From Gemmatimonadaceae bacterium (GTDB lineage Bacteria; Gemmatimonadota; Gemmatimonadetes; Gemmatimonadales; Gemmatimonadaceae): a DNA stretch of 64,000 nt. The notes under the pieces are model-generated. The model had not been told where the DNA came from and ran no database searches. It saw only the letters and a list, made by a program, of their open reading frames with translations. The DNA lies in assembly GCA_020851035.1 (NCBI GenBank), contig JADZDM010000002.1, forward strand, positions 253,995-317,994. The letters run 5' to 3'. Of this stretch, positions 18,682 to 27,109 are shown piece after piece. Position 1 is the first letter of the stretch, and each line of letters starts with the position of its first letter. The position numbers were made by a program, and so were the translations under genes.

Positions 18682-19773
18682 ATGAAGCAATGGCTGGAGA
18701 CGCGCCAGGTGTTCGCCCACCTGGCGCGCGTGCACGCCGACGGCGCGCGCGCCGCCTTGGCGACGGTGGTTCGCGTGCACGGCTCGGCCTACCGCCACGA
18801 GGGGGCGAGGCTGCTCGTGACCGCGGCCGGTGACAGCACCGGCAACGTCAGTGGTGGCTGCCTCGAGGCCGACGTGCGCGAGGTGGGCCAGCGGGTGATC
18901 AGCACCGGCATGCCCGAGCTTCGCAGCTACTGCGGTGGCAGCGACGAGGTGGCGGCCTGGGACCTCGGTGTGGGCTGTGACGGCGAGGTGGAGATCCTCA
19001 TCGAACCCGTCGCGTCGCCGCGGCTCCACGAGCGCCACGCACTCGCGGCCGAGGAGCCGTACGTGGCGGTGACCCTGCTGCGGGCGGCGCGGGAGTACGG
19101 TGAGTCACCGAGACTGGTCCTGAGCCGGGCGGGCCGCTTCGGCACGCTCGGCGATGCCGCACTCGACCAGCAGGTGGCGGCACACGCCGACGGCTGGCGC
19201 GATGCGGGTGAATCGCGCACGGTGGCGCTCGGCGACGCACGCCTGTTCGTCGACGTGCTCATCCCCCCGCCGCGCCTGGTGGTGGTCAGTGCCGGCGACG
19301 ACGCGCGCATCCTTGCCCGGATGGCGGCCGAGGTGGGGTTCCGGGTGGTGGTGGTGGACCGGCGCCCCGGCCTGCTGACCCGCGAACGGTTCCCCGACAC
19401 CATCCGGCTGCTCGAGAGTGACGCCGCCACGCTCACCGAGCGCCTGGTGCTGGACGCGGCGTCGTCTGCCGTGGTGATGACGCACGACTACGCCGACGAC
19501 ACCGCCTACCTCGGCGCGCTGCTCGGCACCCCCGCGCGGTACCTGGGGATGCTCGGTCCGCGCCAGCGCACCGACCGGATCCTCGCCCGGCTGTCGGCGG
19601 CGGCGCCCGTGGACCTCTCGCGCATCTACGGACCTGTGGGTCTCGATATCGGGACCGATGGCGCGGAGCAGGTCGCGCTGGCGGTGCTGGCCGAGCTGCT
19701 GGCGGTGCGCTCCGGGCGGCAGCCGCAGTCGCTGCGGGACCGCCGCGCACCGATCCACGCCACCGGTGAGTAG
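18682..19773 (+). CDS. xdhC: XdhC/CoxI family molybdenum-enzyme maturation protein
   Basis: A 363-residue protein with the two standard parts: an N-terminal XdhC_CoxI domain (GNVSGGCLEADV, around residue 55) and a C-terminal Rossmann domain (LVVVSAGDDARILARMAAEVGF, residues about 196-330). XdhC proteins bind the molybdenum cofactor, help add the terminal sulfur ligand and insert the cofactor into xanthine-oxidase-family enzymes. It begins 8 bp after the Mo-subunit gene and overlaps the MocA-like gene by 8 bp, so it almost certainly serves the hydroxylase encoded upstream. Confidence 0.93.
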   Translation: MKQWLETRQVFAHLARVHADGARAALATVVRVHGSAYRHEGARLLVTAAGDSTGNVSGGCLEADVREVGQRVISTGMPELRSYCGGSDEVAAWDLGVGCDGEVEILIEPVASPRLHERHALAAEEPYVAVTLLRAAREYGESPRLVLSRAGRFGTLGDAALDQQVAAHADGWRDAGESRTVALGDARLFVDVLIPPPRLVVVSAGDDARILARMAAEVGFRVVVVDRRPGLLTRERFPDTIRLLESDAATLTERLVLDAASSAVVMTHDYADDTAYLGALLGTPARYLGMLGPRQRTDRILARLSAAAPVDLSRIYGPVGLDIGTDGAEQVALAVLAELLAVRSGRQPQSLRDRRAPIHATGE

Positions 19774-20374
19774 CGGGCACACGGCGGCCATCGTGCTGGC
19801 CGCCGGCGCCTCGCGCCGCATGGGCGCGACGAAGCAGCTGCTGGACGTGGCGGGCGAGCCCATGGTGCGCCGCGCGGTGCGCACGGCCACGTCGGCCGGC
19901 CTCTCACCCGTGGTCGTCGTGGTCGGGCACGACGAGGCCCGCGTGCGGGTGGCCCTGGATGGCATGCCGTGCCACGTCGTGGTGAACGCGGAATTCACCG
20001 GCCCCACCAGCACGTCACTGCACGCCGGCATCGCTGCGCTGGAGCCTGGCGTGGAGGCGTTCGTGGTGCTGCTGGCCGACATGGTGCGGGTCACGCCCGC
20101 GATGGTGCGGGCCCTGGTGCCGGCACCGGACGCGGGCAGCGCGCCACTCGCGGTGTCCCGGTATGGCGACGTCCTGGCGCCGCCCCTGCTCTTCCGCCGC
20201 AGCCTCTGGCCTGAATTGCTGGCCTGGCACGGCGAGGGGTGCGGCAAGTCCGTGGTGCGGGCACACCGGCACGAGGCGGTGATGCACGACTGGCCGGAAG
20301 CGGCGCTGCGCGACGTGGACACGCCCGACGACTACGCCGCACTGCTGGCGGATGCCGGTGACGGCGTGGCGTGA
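19766..20374 (+). CDS. MocA-like molybdenum cofactor cytidylyltransferase
   Basis: It starts at a GTG at 19766, inside the end of xdhC (8-nt overlap), giving 202 residues. The N-terminus is the nucleotidyltransferase signature IVLAAGASRRMGATKQLL, with the signature-loop Arg and Lys, and DMVRVTP follows as the metal-binding Asp region. Members add CMP (or GMP) to molybdopterin. In this setting it probably makes the MCD form needed by the adjacent hydroxylase. Without the GTG there is no start that keeps the nucleotide-binding loop. Confidence 0.85.
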   Translation: MSSGHTAAIVLAAGASRRMGATKQLLDVAGEPMVRRAVRTATSAGLSPVVVVVGHDEARVRVALDGMPCHVVVNAEFTGPTSTSLHAGIAALEPGVEAFVVLLADMVRVTPAMVRALVPAPDAGSAPLAVSRYGDVLAPPLLFRRSLWPELLAWHGEGCGKSVVRAHRHEAVMHDWPEAALRDVDTPDDYAALLADAGDGVA

Positions 20375-20395
20375 CTCCGTGCGCCGCCTCCGTGA

Positions 20396-21544
20396 TCAGG
20401 CCGGCGCGCGGAAGCGGTCGAGCGAGAAGAGCGAGGTGTCGAATGCCACGGGCTGGCCGGTGGCCATGTCGGCCAGCACTTCGCCGATCGCGCTCGCGAA
20501 CTTGAAGCCGTGTCCCGAGCAGGGCGACGCCACGATAACGCCGGCGTGCTGCGGGTGCGTGTCGATCAGGAAGTGGCTGTCGGGGAGGTTCGTGTACATG
20601 CAGGCCGCCGTGTCGCGAAGCGCCCCGTTCGCGTCGGGCATGTACGCCGCCACCACCTCGCGCATGAACGCCACCTCGGCATCCGTCACGGTGCGCTGCA
20701 GCGTGTCCGGGTCCGCCGGCACGCCGTGGTGGTGCAGGGCCAACTTCACGCCGTCACCGGTGTCGGGAAAGCCATACCAGGTGAGGTCGGCGCTCAGTTC
20801 GTGGATGAACACCGGGAACCGCGCCGGCGCGAATGCCGCATGGTCCCGCACGGGATCGAACCAGTACAGCAGGTTGCGCTGCACCACCAGCGGCAGCGAG
20901 AGCCCGGGGCACATCGCCCCCGTCCAGGCCCCCACCGTGAGCACAAGTCGGTCGGCATGGTGACGGCCATGCTCCGTCTCCACCTCGATGCCGCTCGCCA
21001 CCGCACGCCAGGCGCGCACCGCCTCACCCGTGCGCAGCTCCGCGCCGTGCACGAGGGCAAGGTCGATGCAGGTGCTGATCGCGAGCTCCGGGTCGAGCAT
21101 GCCGGCGCGCGGCTCGAGGATGCCGACGTCATCGTCGCGCAGGTGAAACGCGGGATACCGGTGCCGCACCTCGTCGGCCGTCAGCACCTCGTGCGCCAGG
21201 CCATGGAGTTCGGCGCTGTGGCGCGCACCGCGCACCACGGTGCTGTCGCGGCTCCCGAGCATCAGGCCACCGGTCTGGCGGAAGATCGACATCCCCGACT
21301 CGAGCTCGATCGCACGCCAGCACTGGTAGGCGCGCTGCACCAGCGGCACGTAGCGGGGATCCTCGAAGTACGCCTCGCGGATGATGCGCGACCGGCCGTG
21401 TGACGAGCCGTGGTCGTGCGGCGGGGCGTAGCGGTCGATGCCGAGCACCTTCAGCCCGCGATGCGCGAGCTGGTGGAGCGTGGCGCTGCCCATCGCGCCC
21501 AGCCCGGCGACGATCACATCCCAGTGTGGCGTGGCGGTGCCCAT
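20396..21544 (-). CDS. Monomeric sarcosine oxidase / N-methyl amino acid oxidase
   Basis: A 382-residue FAD-dependent amine oxidase of normal length for the monomeric sarcosine oxidase family. The dinucleotide-binding loop is at residues 10-15 (VAGLGAMGS), followed by GSSHGRSRIIREAY, which is characteristic of the family, and a C-terminal SGHGFKFASAIG motif. These enzymes oxidise N-methyl amino acids such as sarcosine to the amine, formaldehyde and hydrogen peroxide; covalent attachment of FAD to a Cys is usual. A Cys directly precedes SGHGFKF, but I cannot confirm that it is the flavin site. The gene converges with the MocA-like gene. Confidence 0.88.
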   Translation of the reverse strand: MGTATPHWDVIVAGLGAMGSATLHQLAHRGLKVLGIDRYAPPHDHGSSHGRSRIIREAYFEDPRYVPLVQRAYQCWRAIELESGMSIFRQTGGLMLGSRDSTVVRGARHSAELHGLAHEVLTADEVRHRYPAFHLRDDDVGILEPRAGMLDPELAISTCIDLALVHGAELRTGEAVRAWRAVASGIEVETEHGRHHADRLVLTVGAWTGAMCPGLSLPLVVQRNLLYWFDPVRDHAAFAPARFPVFIHELSADLTWYGFPDTGDGVKLALHHHGVPADPDTLQRTVTDAEVAFMREVVAAYMPDANGALRDTAACMYTNLPDSHFLIDTHPQHAGVIVASPCSGHGFKFASAIGEVLADMATGQPVAFDTSLFSLDRFRAPA

Positions 21545-21613
21545 GATCAGGCAACGATGCCACCGCCCCGCGGACCCGTCAACGCACCGGCAGGCGCCGC
21601 ACCCGGCCCGGGG

Positions 21614-22300
21614 TCAGGGCGTGCCGGTGGCGCTGATGGTGACGGGATCGATGGAGGCCGCCCGCACCAGTGCGCTGTTCGCACCGGCCGCCGGGCCCAG
21701 GGTCCACTTCACGGTGGCCTCGCCCGAGGTGTTGGTGATGATGCTCTGCGGCGAGATGGCCCCGCCACCAGTCGCGATGGTGAAGGTGACGTTGATGCTG
21801 TCCATCGGCACGTTGTCGCCGCCGAGCACGCGGACCACCACGTTGTTCGCCAGCGCCACGCCCGCCCGGCCCGACTGGTTGTTCCCCTGGGCGATCACGA
21901 TGTCCCGCGGCACGATGCCGGTGGCGGTCACCCGCAGTGCCTCCACGCCGGGCGTGGTGGCGGTGAGCACCTGCGCCGCATCGGGGCCCAGGGTCCACTT
22001 CACCCGCGCCTCGCCGTTGGCGGCGGTGCGCACCGACGCCGCGTCCCCCGCCCCACCGCCCTGCACCACCACCAGCGTGATCGGCGCGTTCGCGATGCCG
22101 GTGCCATCCGCAGCGGTCGCACGGAGCCCGATCGGCGCCTTGAGTGTGCGACCGGCCTGGCGTGCCTGCAGGTTGCCCGACACCACGGTGAGCAGTGCCA
22201 CGGCCTCGGGCTCGACGGTCTTCTTGCAGCCAGCCAGGGCCAGCAGGAGCAGGACGGCCGTCGCGCAGCCGATGCGCGCCCGGGCCGGGATGCGTGTCAT
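21614..22300 (-). CDS. Lipoprotein with two Ig-like domains
   Basis: I chose the ATG at 22300 (228 residues); a GTG 9 nt upstream is possible. A lipoprotein signal ends in LLLALAGCKK. Two tandem repeats of about 95 residues follow, each ending in a near-identical GEAxVKWTLGP segment, the pattern of Big_1/invasin-like bacterial Ig domains. It is probably an outer-membrane or surface lipoprotein with a structural or adhesive role. It lies 82 bp downstream of the aquaporin gene and 69 bp upstream of the sarcosine oxidase gene on the same strand. Confidence 0.8.
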   Translation of the reverse strand: MTRIPARARIGCATAVLLLLALAGCKKTVEPEAVALLTVVSGNLQARQAGRTLKAPIGLRATAADGTGIANAPITLVVVQGGGAGDAASVRTAANGEARVKWTLGPDAAQVLTATTPGVEALRVTATGIVPRDIVIAQGNNQSGRAGVALANNVVVRVLGGDNVPMDSINVTFTIATGGGAISPQSIITNTSGEATVKWTLGPAAGANSALVRAASIDPVTISATGTP

Positions 22301-22382
22301 GGTCTTCACGTCGCGTCTGGAGGGTTCCCTCCCGAGTGTCGGACGTGGCACCGCAAAACTGTGGCGCGGCGCGCCGCTGCAA

Positions 22383-23111
22383 CTACGCGGCGATCGCCTG
22401 CCAGAGGAGCGCGGCGGCGGCCGCACCGAGCACCGGCCCGAGCACCGGGACGGCCGCATACCCCCAGTCACTGTGCCCCTTGTTCGCAATCGGGAGGATC
22501 GCATGCGCGATGCGCGGCCCGAGGTCGCGCGCGGGGTTGATCGCGTAGCCGGTGGGGCCGCCAAGGCTCAGGCCGATGCCCCAGACCAGTGCACCCACAA
22601 GGGCGGGACCGAGGTTGGTGGCCGGCGTGGCACCGTTCACCCCCGCGCTGCCGATGGCAGATGCCACCAGGACCAGCACCGCGGTGCCGATCGCCTCGCT
22701 CAACGCGTTCGGCCCGAGGCGCCGCACCGCCGGCCCGGTGCAGAAGCAGGCCCGGATGGCGTCCACGTCGCGCGTGAGCGGCCAGTGATTCAGGTAGTGC
22801 AGCCAGACCAGCGTGGCGCCGACGATGGCGCCCGCCAGCTGCGCCGCGATGTGGAAGACGGCATCCCCCGTCGACCGCGTCCCCGCCAGCACGTTGGCGA
22901 TCGTGGCGGCGGGGTTCAGCTCGCCCGGCGCCCCCAGGCTCACGGCCACCAGGACACCGGCCAGCACCGCCAGCGCCCACCCCGTGGTGATGGCGATCCA
23001 TCCCGCGTCCTTCGCCTTCGACTCAGGCAGCAGCACCCCGGCCACGACGCCGTTGCCGAGCAGGATGAGGATCGCGGTGCCGACGAATTCGCCGAGGGTG
23101 CTGGAAGGCAT
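22383..23111 (-). CDS. MIP/aquaporin family channel, aquaglyceroporin type
   Basis: I chose the ATG at 23111 (242 residues), which opens the first transmembrane helix (STLGEFVGTAILILLGNG); longer starts only add non-membrane sequence. It has six transmembrane segments and both half-helix pore motifs: NPAATIA in the first repeat and NPARDLGPR in the second. The Asp after NPAR is typical of glycerol facilitators rather than strict water channels, so glycerol or small-polyol uptake is likely. No glycerol kinase is nearby. It is divergent from the hybrid histidine kinase across 266 bp. Confidence 0.9.
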   Translation of the reverse strand: MPSSTLGEFVGTAILILLGNGVVAGVLLPESKAKDAGWIAITTGWALAVLAGVLVAVSLGAPGELNPAATIANVLAGTRSTGDAVFHIAAQLAGAIVGATLVWLHYLNHWPLTRDVDAIRACFCTGPAVRRLGPNALSEAIGTAVLVLVASAIGSAGVNGATPATNLGPALVGALVWGIGLSLGGPTGYAINPARDLGPRIAHAILPIANKGHSDWGYAAVPVLGPVLGAAAAALLWQAIAA

Positions 23112-23377
23112 GACGGTGTGGCCAGGGGTCTCGAAGGACGGCAGGGGCCGGCACCCGCGCGCCGGCGCAACGCGCGCGAAACCTAGGCGATGGGGCACGC
23201 CGGCGGACGCGACGAACGTCCTCGTCGACCTGACCTGACTCTGCGGCGTCAGCGTTGCCCTGACCCACCCCGGCGGGCATCTTCCGGCACGCGCCGTCCT
23301 CCGTGACGCGCTCGTGACCGCCCCTGACCGGGCATCGTCGGTTCCCACCGCCGACTGCCCCCTCCCTTCCGGCTCAC

Positions 23378-25510
23378 GTGCCGTTTCCCAGCCTTCCCCG
23401 CCGCAGCAGTTCGCCCCTGATCCTTGCCGTGGCCATCGGGCTCGGCACGCTGGTGCTGAACGTGCTGCTCACCCGGCAGATCGCCGAAGTGGAACGGGAT
23501 GCCCGGGCGATCGCGGAGTCGTGGCTGGCGCGCTCGGCGACGCTGGCCTCCTTCGAGGCGGACGTGCGGGAATTCCGCCGCCAGGAGGCGCTGGCGGCAC
23601 TCAGCGTGTCCGACAGTGTGCGGTCCGGCCACATCCGGCGGCTCGACTCACTGCGCCGCCGGAACGATGGCGCGGTGGCCACCCTGCGTGCGCTCGACGA
23701 GCAGAGCGCCAGCGACACGACCGGGACCGTGGCCCTGCGCCTGAAGTGGCAGGAGTACCGGGAACACGCGTTCACGGACCGCGCGCTGCCAAGTGGCGAG
23801 GGCAGCGCCGCGCTGCAGGAGTTCCGGGACCGTGAGCCGCGCTATCAGGCCATGCTGGCGTCGGCCGGCGAGGCACAGGCGGCGATGCGGGCCGGCGCCC
23901 AGGGCATTGCACTCCGCACGCAGAACTCACCCCGCTCGTCGCAGGGACTGCTGCTGGCGCGGCTGCTCCTGCTGCTCGCCGCCGTGGTGCTGGCGGAACT
24001 GCTCCGCCGAAGCTGGAAGGAACGGGCGGAGGCCGAGCAGCGGTGGCACGACGTCGCCGACCAGTCGGTGGGGGTGGTGTTCGAAGTCGGGCCGACGGGA
24101 CGGGTCCGGTTCTGCTCGCGTTCCGGATGTGAGGTGCTCGGGGAGCCTGCCGAGCGGGTGTCGGGGCGCCATGCGCTCCGCTTCGTGCACCGCGCCGACC
24201 GGCGCCGCGCGCTCGAGATGGTGCGCGAGGCGCTGCCGGGCGCCGCGCCGCTCCGCGACCTCGAGGTCCGCATCACCCGGCGGGACGGCAGCATCCGCTG
24301 GCTCGCCATCAGTGCGCAGGCACTGCGCGCCGGCGACGGCGCGCACGACGGGTTCCGTGGCCTGGCGGTGGACATCACACGCCGCGCGCAGGCCGAACAG
24401 GCGCTGGCGCAGGGCCGCCGCATCGAGGCGATCGGCACCCTGGCTGGCGGCGTGGCCCACGACCTGAACAACGTGCTCACCGCGGTCCGCGGCTACGCGC
24501 AACTCGCACAGTCGCAGCTCCCGGTCCAGCACCACGTGCAGCACGACCTCTCGGCCATCACCGCCGCGGCGGACCGCGGGGCGGCGCTGGTGCGCCGCGT
24601 GCTGCAGTTCGCGCGGCAGCCCAGCGCGGAGCGCCATCCGGTGGAGGTGTCGGAACTGGTGCACGAGGTGGTGCAGCTCCTGCGCCCGCAACTGCCCCCC
24701 GGCGTGAAGGCCGAGGTGGACCTGCCCGGGCGGGAGACGTTCGTCATGGCCGATCCCACCGAGCTGCACCAGGTGGTGGTGAACATCGCCTCGAACGCCG
24801 TGCACGCCATGAAGGTGCGCGGCAGCGTGCTGCGCTTCACCGTGCGCTCCACGGCGACGGACGTGGTGGTGTGCGTCAGCGACGACGGGGATGGCATGGC
24901 ACCCGACGTGCTGGAACGCGCGATCGAGCCGTTCTTCACCACGCGCGAGATCGGTGACGGCACCGGCATGGGCCTCGCGGTGGCGCATGGCGTGGTGACG
25001 GCGCTGGGCGGGTCGCTGCAGATCGAGTCGACGCCGGGCGTCGGAACGACCGTCACGGTCCGCGTGCCCCGCAGCGCGGCGGCGGAGCCGGCCCAGCCCA
25101 CCGGGCCCACACGTGCCCCGCTTGCCGGCGATGCGCTGCGGGTGATGCTGGTGGACGACGATCCACATGTCCGCAACACCGTCGCGCGGCTGCTCACGAT
25201 TGCCGGCCACGCCGTGGAGGTCTACGCCGCGGCCGGTCCGGCACTCGAGTCGCTGCACGCCGACCGCCACGGCATCGACGTGATCCTCACCGACCTGACG
25301 ATGCCGGGGATGAACGGGCTCGAGTTCGCCGCCCACGTGCAGGCGATGCCGGGCGCGCCACCGGTGGTGATGTGCAGCGGCTACCTGGACGACGCGACCA
25401 GCCAGCAGGCGTACGCGTTCGGTGTGCAGTCGCTGCTCGACAAGCCCGTGCAGTCGGCGGACCTGCTCCGGGTGCTTCACGAGGCGGCGGCGCTGGCACG
25501 CACCCCCTGA
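23378..25510 (+). CDS. Hybrid sensor histidine kinase with PAS and receiver domains
   Basis: A 710-residue protein. Two transmembrane helices (about 13-32 and 188-208) flank a periplasmic sensor region; then a PAS domain (about 220-345), HisKA with His361 (GGVAHDLNNVL), HATPase_c (N-box NIASNAVHAM, G-box DDGDGM, GTGMGLAVAHG) and a C-terminal receiver domain with phospho-acceptor Asp639 (ILTDLTMPGMNG) and acidic pocket LVDDDP. No DNA-binding output is attached, so signal relay must go to another protein. No partner regulator is next to it. Its stop lies 2 bp from the stop of the convergent GAF kinase. Confidence 0.95.
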   Translation: MPFPSLPRRSSSPLILAVAIGLGTLVLNVLLTRQIAEVERDARAIAESWLARSATLASFEADVREFRRQEALAALSVSDSVRSGHIRRLDSLRRRNDGAVATLRALDEQSASDTTGTVALRLKWQEYREHAFTDRALPSGEGSAALQEFRDREPRYQAMLASAGEAQAAMRAGAQGIALRTQNSPRSSQGLLLARLLLLLAAVVLAELLRRSWKERAEAEQRWHDVADQSVGVVFEVGPTGRVRFCSRSGCEVLGEPAERVSGRHALRFVHRADRRRALEMVREALPGAAPLRDLEVRITRRDGSIRWLAISAQALRAGDGAHDGFRGLAVDITRRAQAEQALAQGRRIEAIGTLAGGVAHDLNNVLTAVRGYAQLAQSQLPVQHHVQHDLSAITAAADRGAALVRRVLQFARQPSAERHPVEVSELVHEVVQLLRPQLPPGVKAEVDLPGRETFVMADPTELHQVVVNIASNAVHAMKVRGSVLRFTVRSTATDVVVCVSDDGDGMAPDVLERAIEPFFTTREIGDGTGMGLAVAHGVVTALGGSLQIESTPGVGTTVTVRVPRSAAAEPAQPTGPTRAPLAGDALRVMLVDDDPHVRNTVARLLTIAGHAVEVYAAAGPALESLHADRHGIDVILTDLTMPGMNGLEFAAHVQAMPGAPPVVMCSGYLDDATSQQAYAFGVQSLLDKPVQSADLLRVLHEAAALARTP

Positions 25511-25512
25511 AC

Positions 25513-26859
25513 TCAGGCGGTGGCGAGCGGGAAGAAGAGGTGGAACACAGTCCCGCGCCCGACCACGCTCTCCACCGCCACGTGGCCACCGTGCTGTCGC
25601 ACGCCGCCGTAGACGACCGACAGGCCGAGCCCGCGCGTGCCGCTGCCGCGCGCCGCGAAGAAGGGGTCGAACACGCGCGAGACGGCGTCGGCGGCGATCC
25701 CCTCGCCGGTGTCGAGCACCCGCAGGTGCGCCCAGTCGCCCCCCGCGATCGAGATCCCGTGCAGCCGCTGCGTGCCGTCCAGCCGCAGGCTGCGCGCCGC
25801 GACCGTGAGGGAGCCGCCGTCCGCCCGCATCGCATGCACGGCGTGCGTGCAGAGCGTCACCAGCGCGCGGTCCACGAAGGTGCGGTCACCGCGCAACGGC
25901 AGCGGCTGCGGCGCCGGCAGCAGGTGAAGCCGCACGGTCGAAGGCACGAGCTGCGGCGCGTGCTCGGCGAATTCACGCACCGCGTCGTTCAGGTCGAACA
26001 ACGCCGGCCCGACGGTCTCGTTGCGGCTGAGGAAGGTCAGCGTGCGCGTGAGGTGCACGGCGCGCAGCACGGCATTCTCGATCGCGTCGAGGTCCTCCGC
26101 AGGGTCAGTGCCGGCGGCGAGGGCCGCCTTGGCCGAGCCGGCCGAGGTGAGCACCACGTTCAGCACATTGTTGAAGTCGTGCGCCACGCCGCCGGCCATC
26201 GCGGCCAGCGCCTCCATCTTCCGCGCCTGCAGCAGCTGCATCTCGAGCTGCCGTTGCGTGTCGAGCAGGATCGCCAGCGCGAGCCGGTCGGCCAGCGACG
26301 CCACGAACTGCTCCTCGAGCGCGGTCCACTCGCGCGGCCCGCCGAGGTGCTCCACGCACACGATGCCGAACGTGCCCTTCTGCACGCGGATGCCGCTGTC
26401 GAGCAGCGCACCGATGCCGTACGCCTCCACGTAGTCCTGCATCTCCTGCAGCGCCGGGTGCGTCCGCGCCGAGTTCACCGGCAGTGTGCGCGCGGCGTGC
26501 AGCGCGCTCCAGTAGGCCGGGTGCCGCTCCCGCGAGATGATCGCCGGCTCCTCCTCGATGGCACCACGCACCCACGCCACCGGGCAGACCATTGCCGAGC
26601 GCTCCCGGTCGTACTGCCACAACGAGAGTCGCTCGACGCCGAGCGCCAGTGCGCCGGCTTCCGCGATGCTGGCGAAGACCGTGACGAGGTCGTCGCGATC
26701 CAGTGAGGCCAGCTCGAGCAGCACGCCGTCGAAGCGCCGCGCATCCGCCTCGAAGGCGCGGAGGCGCGCGGCGGCCGTGAGCCGCGATTCGTCGGAAGAG
26801 GGGGACGTCACTGGCGCGTCGAGCTGGGGTAACCGCGGCCGGCTGATCATCGCCGGCAC
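25513..26859 (-). CDS. GAF-domain sensor histidine kinase
   Basis: A 448-residue soluble kinase: a GAF sensor domain (about residues 45-200), HisKA with His227 (AGGVAHDFNNVL) and a HATPase_c domain (VLDTGEGI, then GTRGLGLSVVYG). There are no transmembrane helices, so it senses a cytoplasmic signal. The N-box residue that normally is the Mg-binding Asn is His339 (LCTHAVHAM). This may weaken or alter ATP binding, so the kinase could be impaired or act chiefly as a phosphatase or scaffold. No response regulator gene adjoins it. An AT-rich stretch at 26860-26890 upstream is a likely promoter region. Confidence 0.9.
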   Translation of the reverse strand: MPAMISRPRLPQLDAPVTSPSSDESRLTAAARLRAFEADARRFDGVLLELASLDRDDLVTVFASIAEAGALALGVERLSLWQYDRERSAMVCPVAWVRGAIEEEPAIISRERHPAYWSALHAARTLPVNSARTHPALQEMQDYVEAYGIGALLDSGIRVQKGTFGIVCVEHLGGPREWTALEEQFVASLADRLALAILLDTQRQLEMQLLQARKMEALAAMAGGVAHDFNNVLNVVLTSAGSAKAALAAGTDPAEDLDAIENAVLRAVHLTRTLTFLSRNETVGPALFDLNDAVREFAEHAPQLVPSTVRLHLLPAPQPLPLRGDRTFVDRALVTLCTHAVHAMRADGGSLTVAARSLRLDGTQRLHGISIAGGDWAHLRVLDTGEGIAADAVSRVFDPFFAARGSGTRGLGLSVVYGGVRQHGGHVAVESVVGRGTVFHLFFPLATA

Positions 26860-27109
26860 GAAATTAGACGCTACTTATCATACTCGGTCACAACGCCCGA
26901 TTCCACCGGCCACGCCTGCCGTGTGTACGACGCACGACTCCGGGGCAAGGTACAGGCGGTGCCGCGCCACTGGAGTACTGCACGATGGGACACGCGGGCG
27001 GCGCGACCGCTGCAGAGCGTGTTCCCGGGCCCGCGCGTATCATCATGCCGCGCGGACGCCACGGCAGTCCCAGCGGACCGCGGCGGCACCTCACCCGGAC
27101 CCGATCGTC

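Noticed and set aside
20396-21544. Functional link between the sarcosine oxidase and the distant formate genes through formaldehyde
   Set aside because: Chemically plausible, but the genes are about 35 kb apart, no formaldehyde dehydrogenase is present and no shared regulation is visible.
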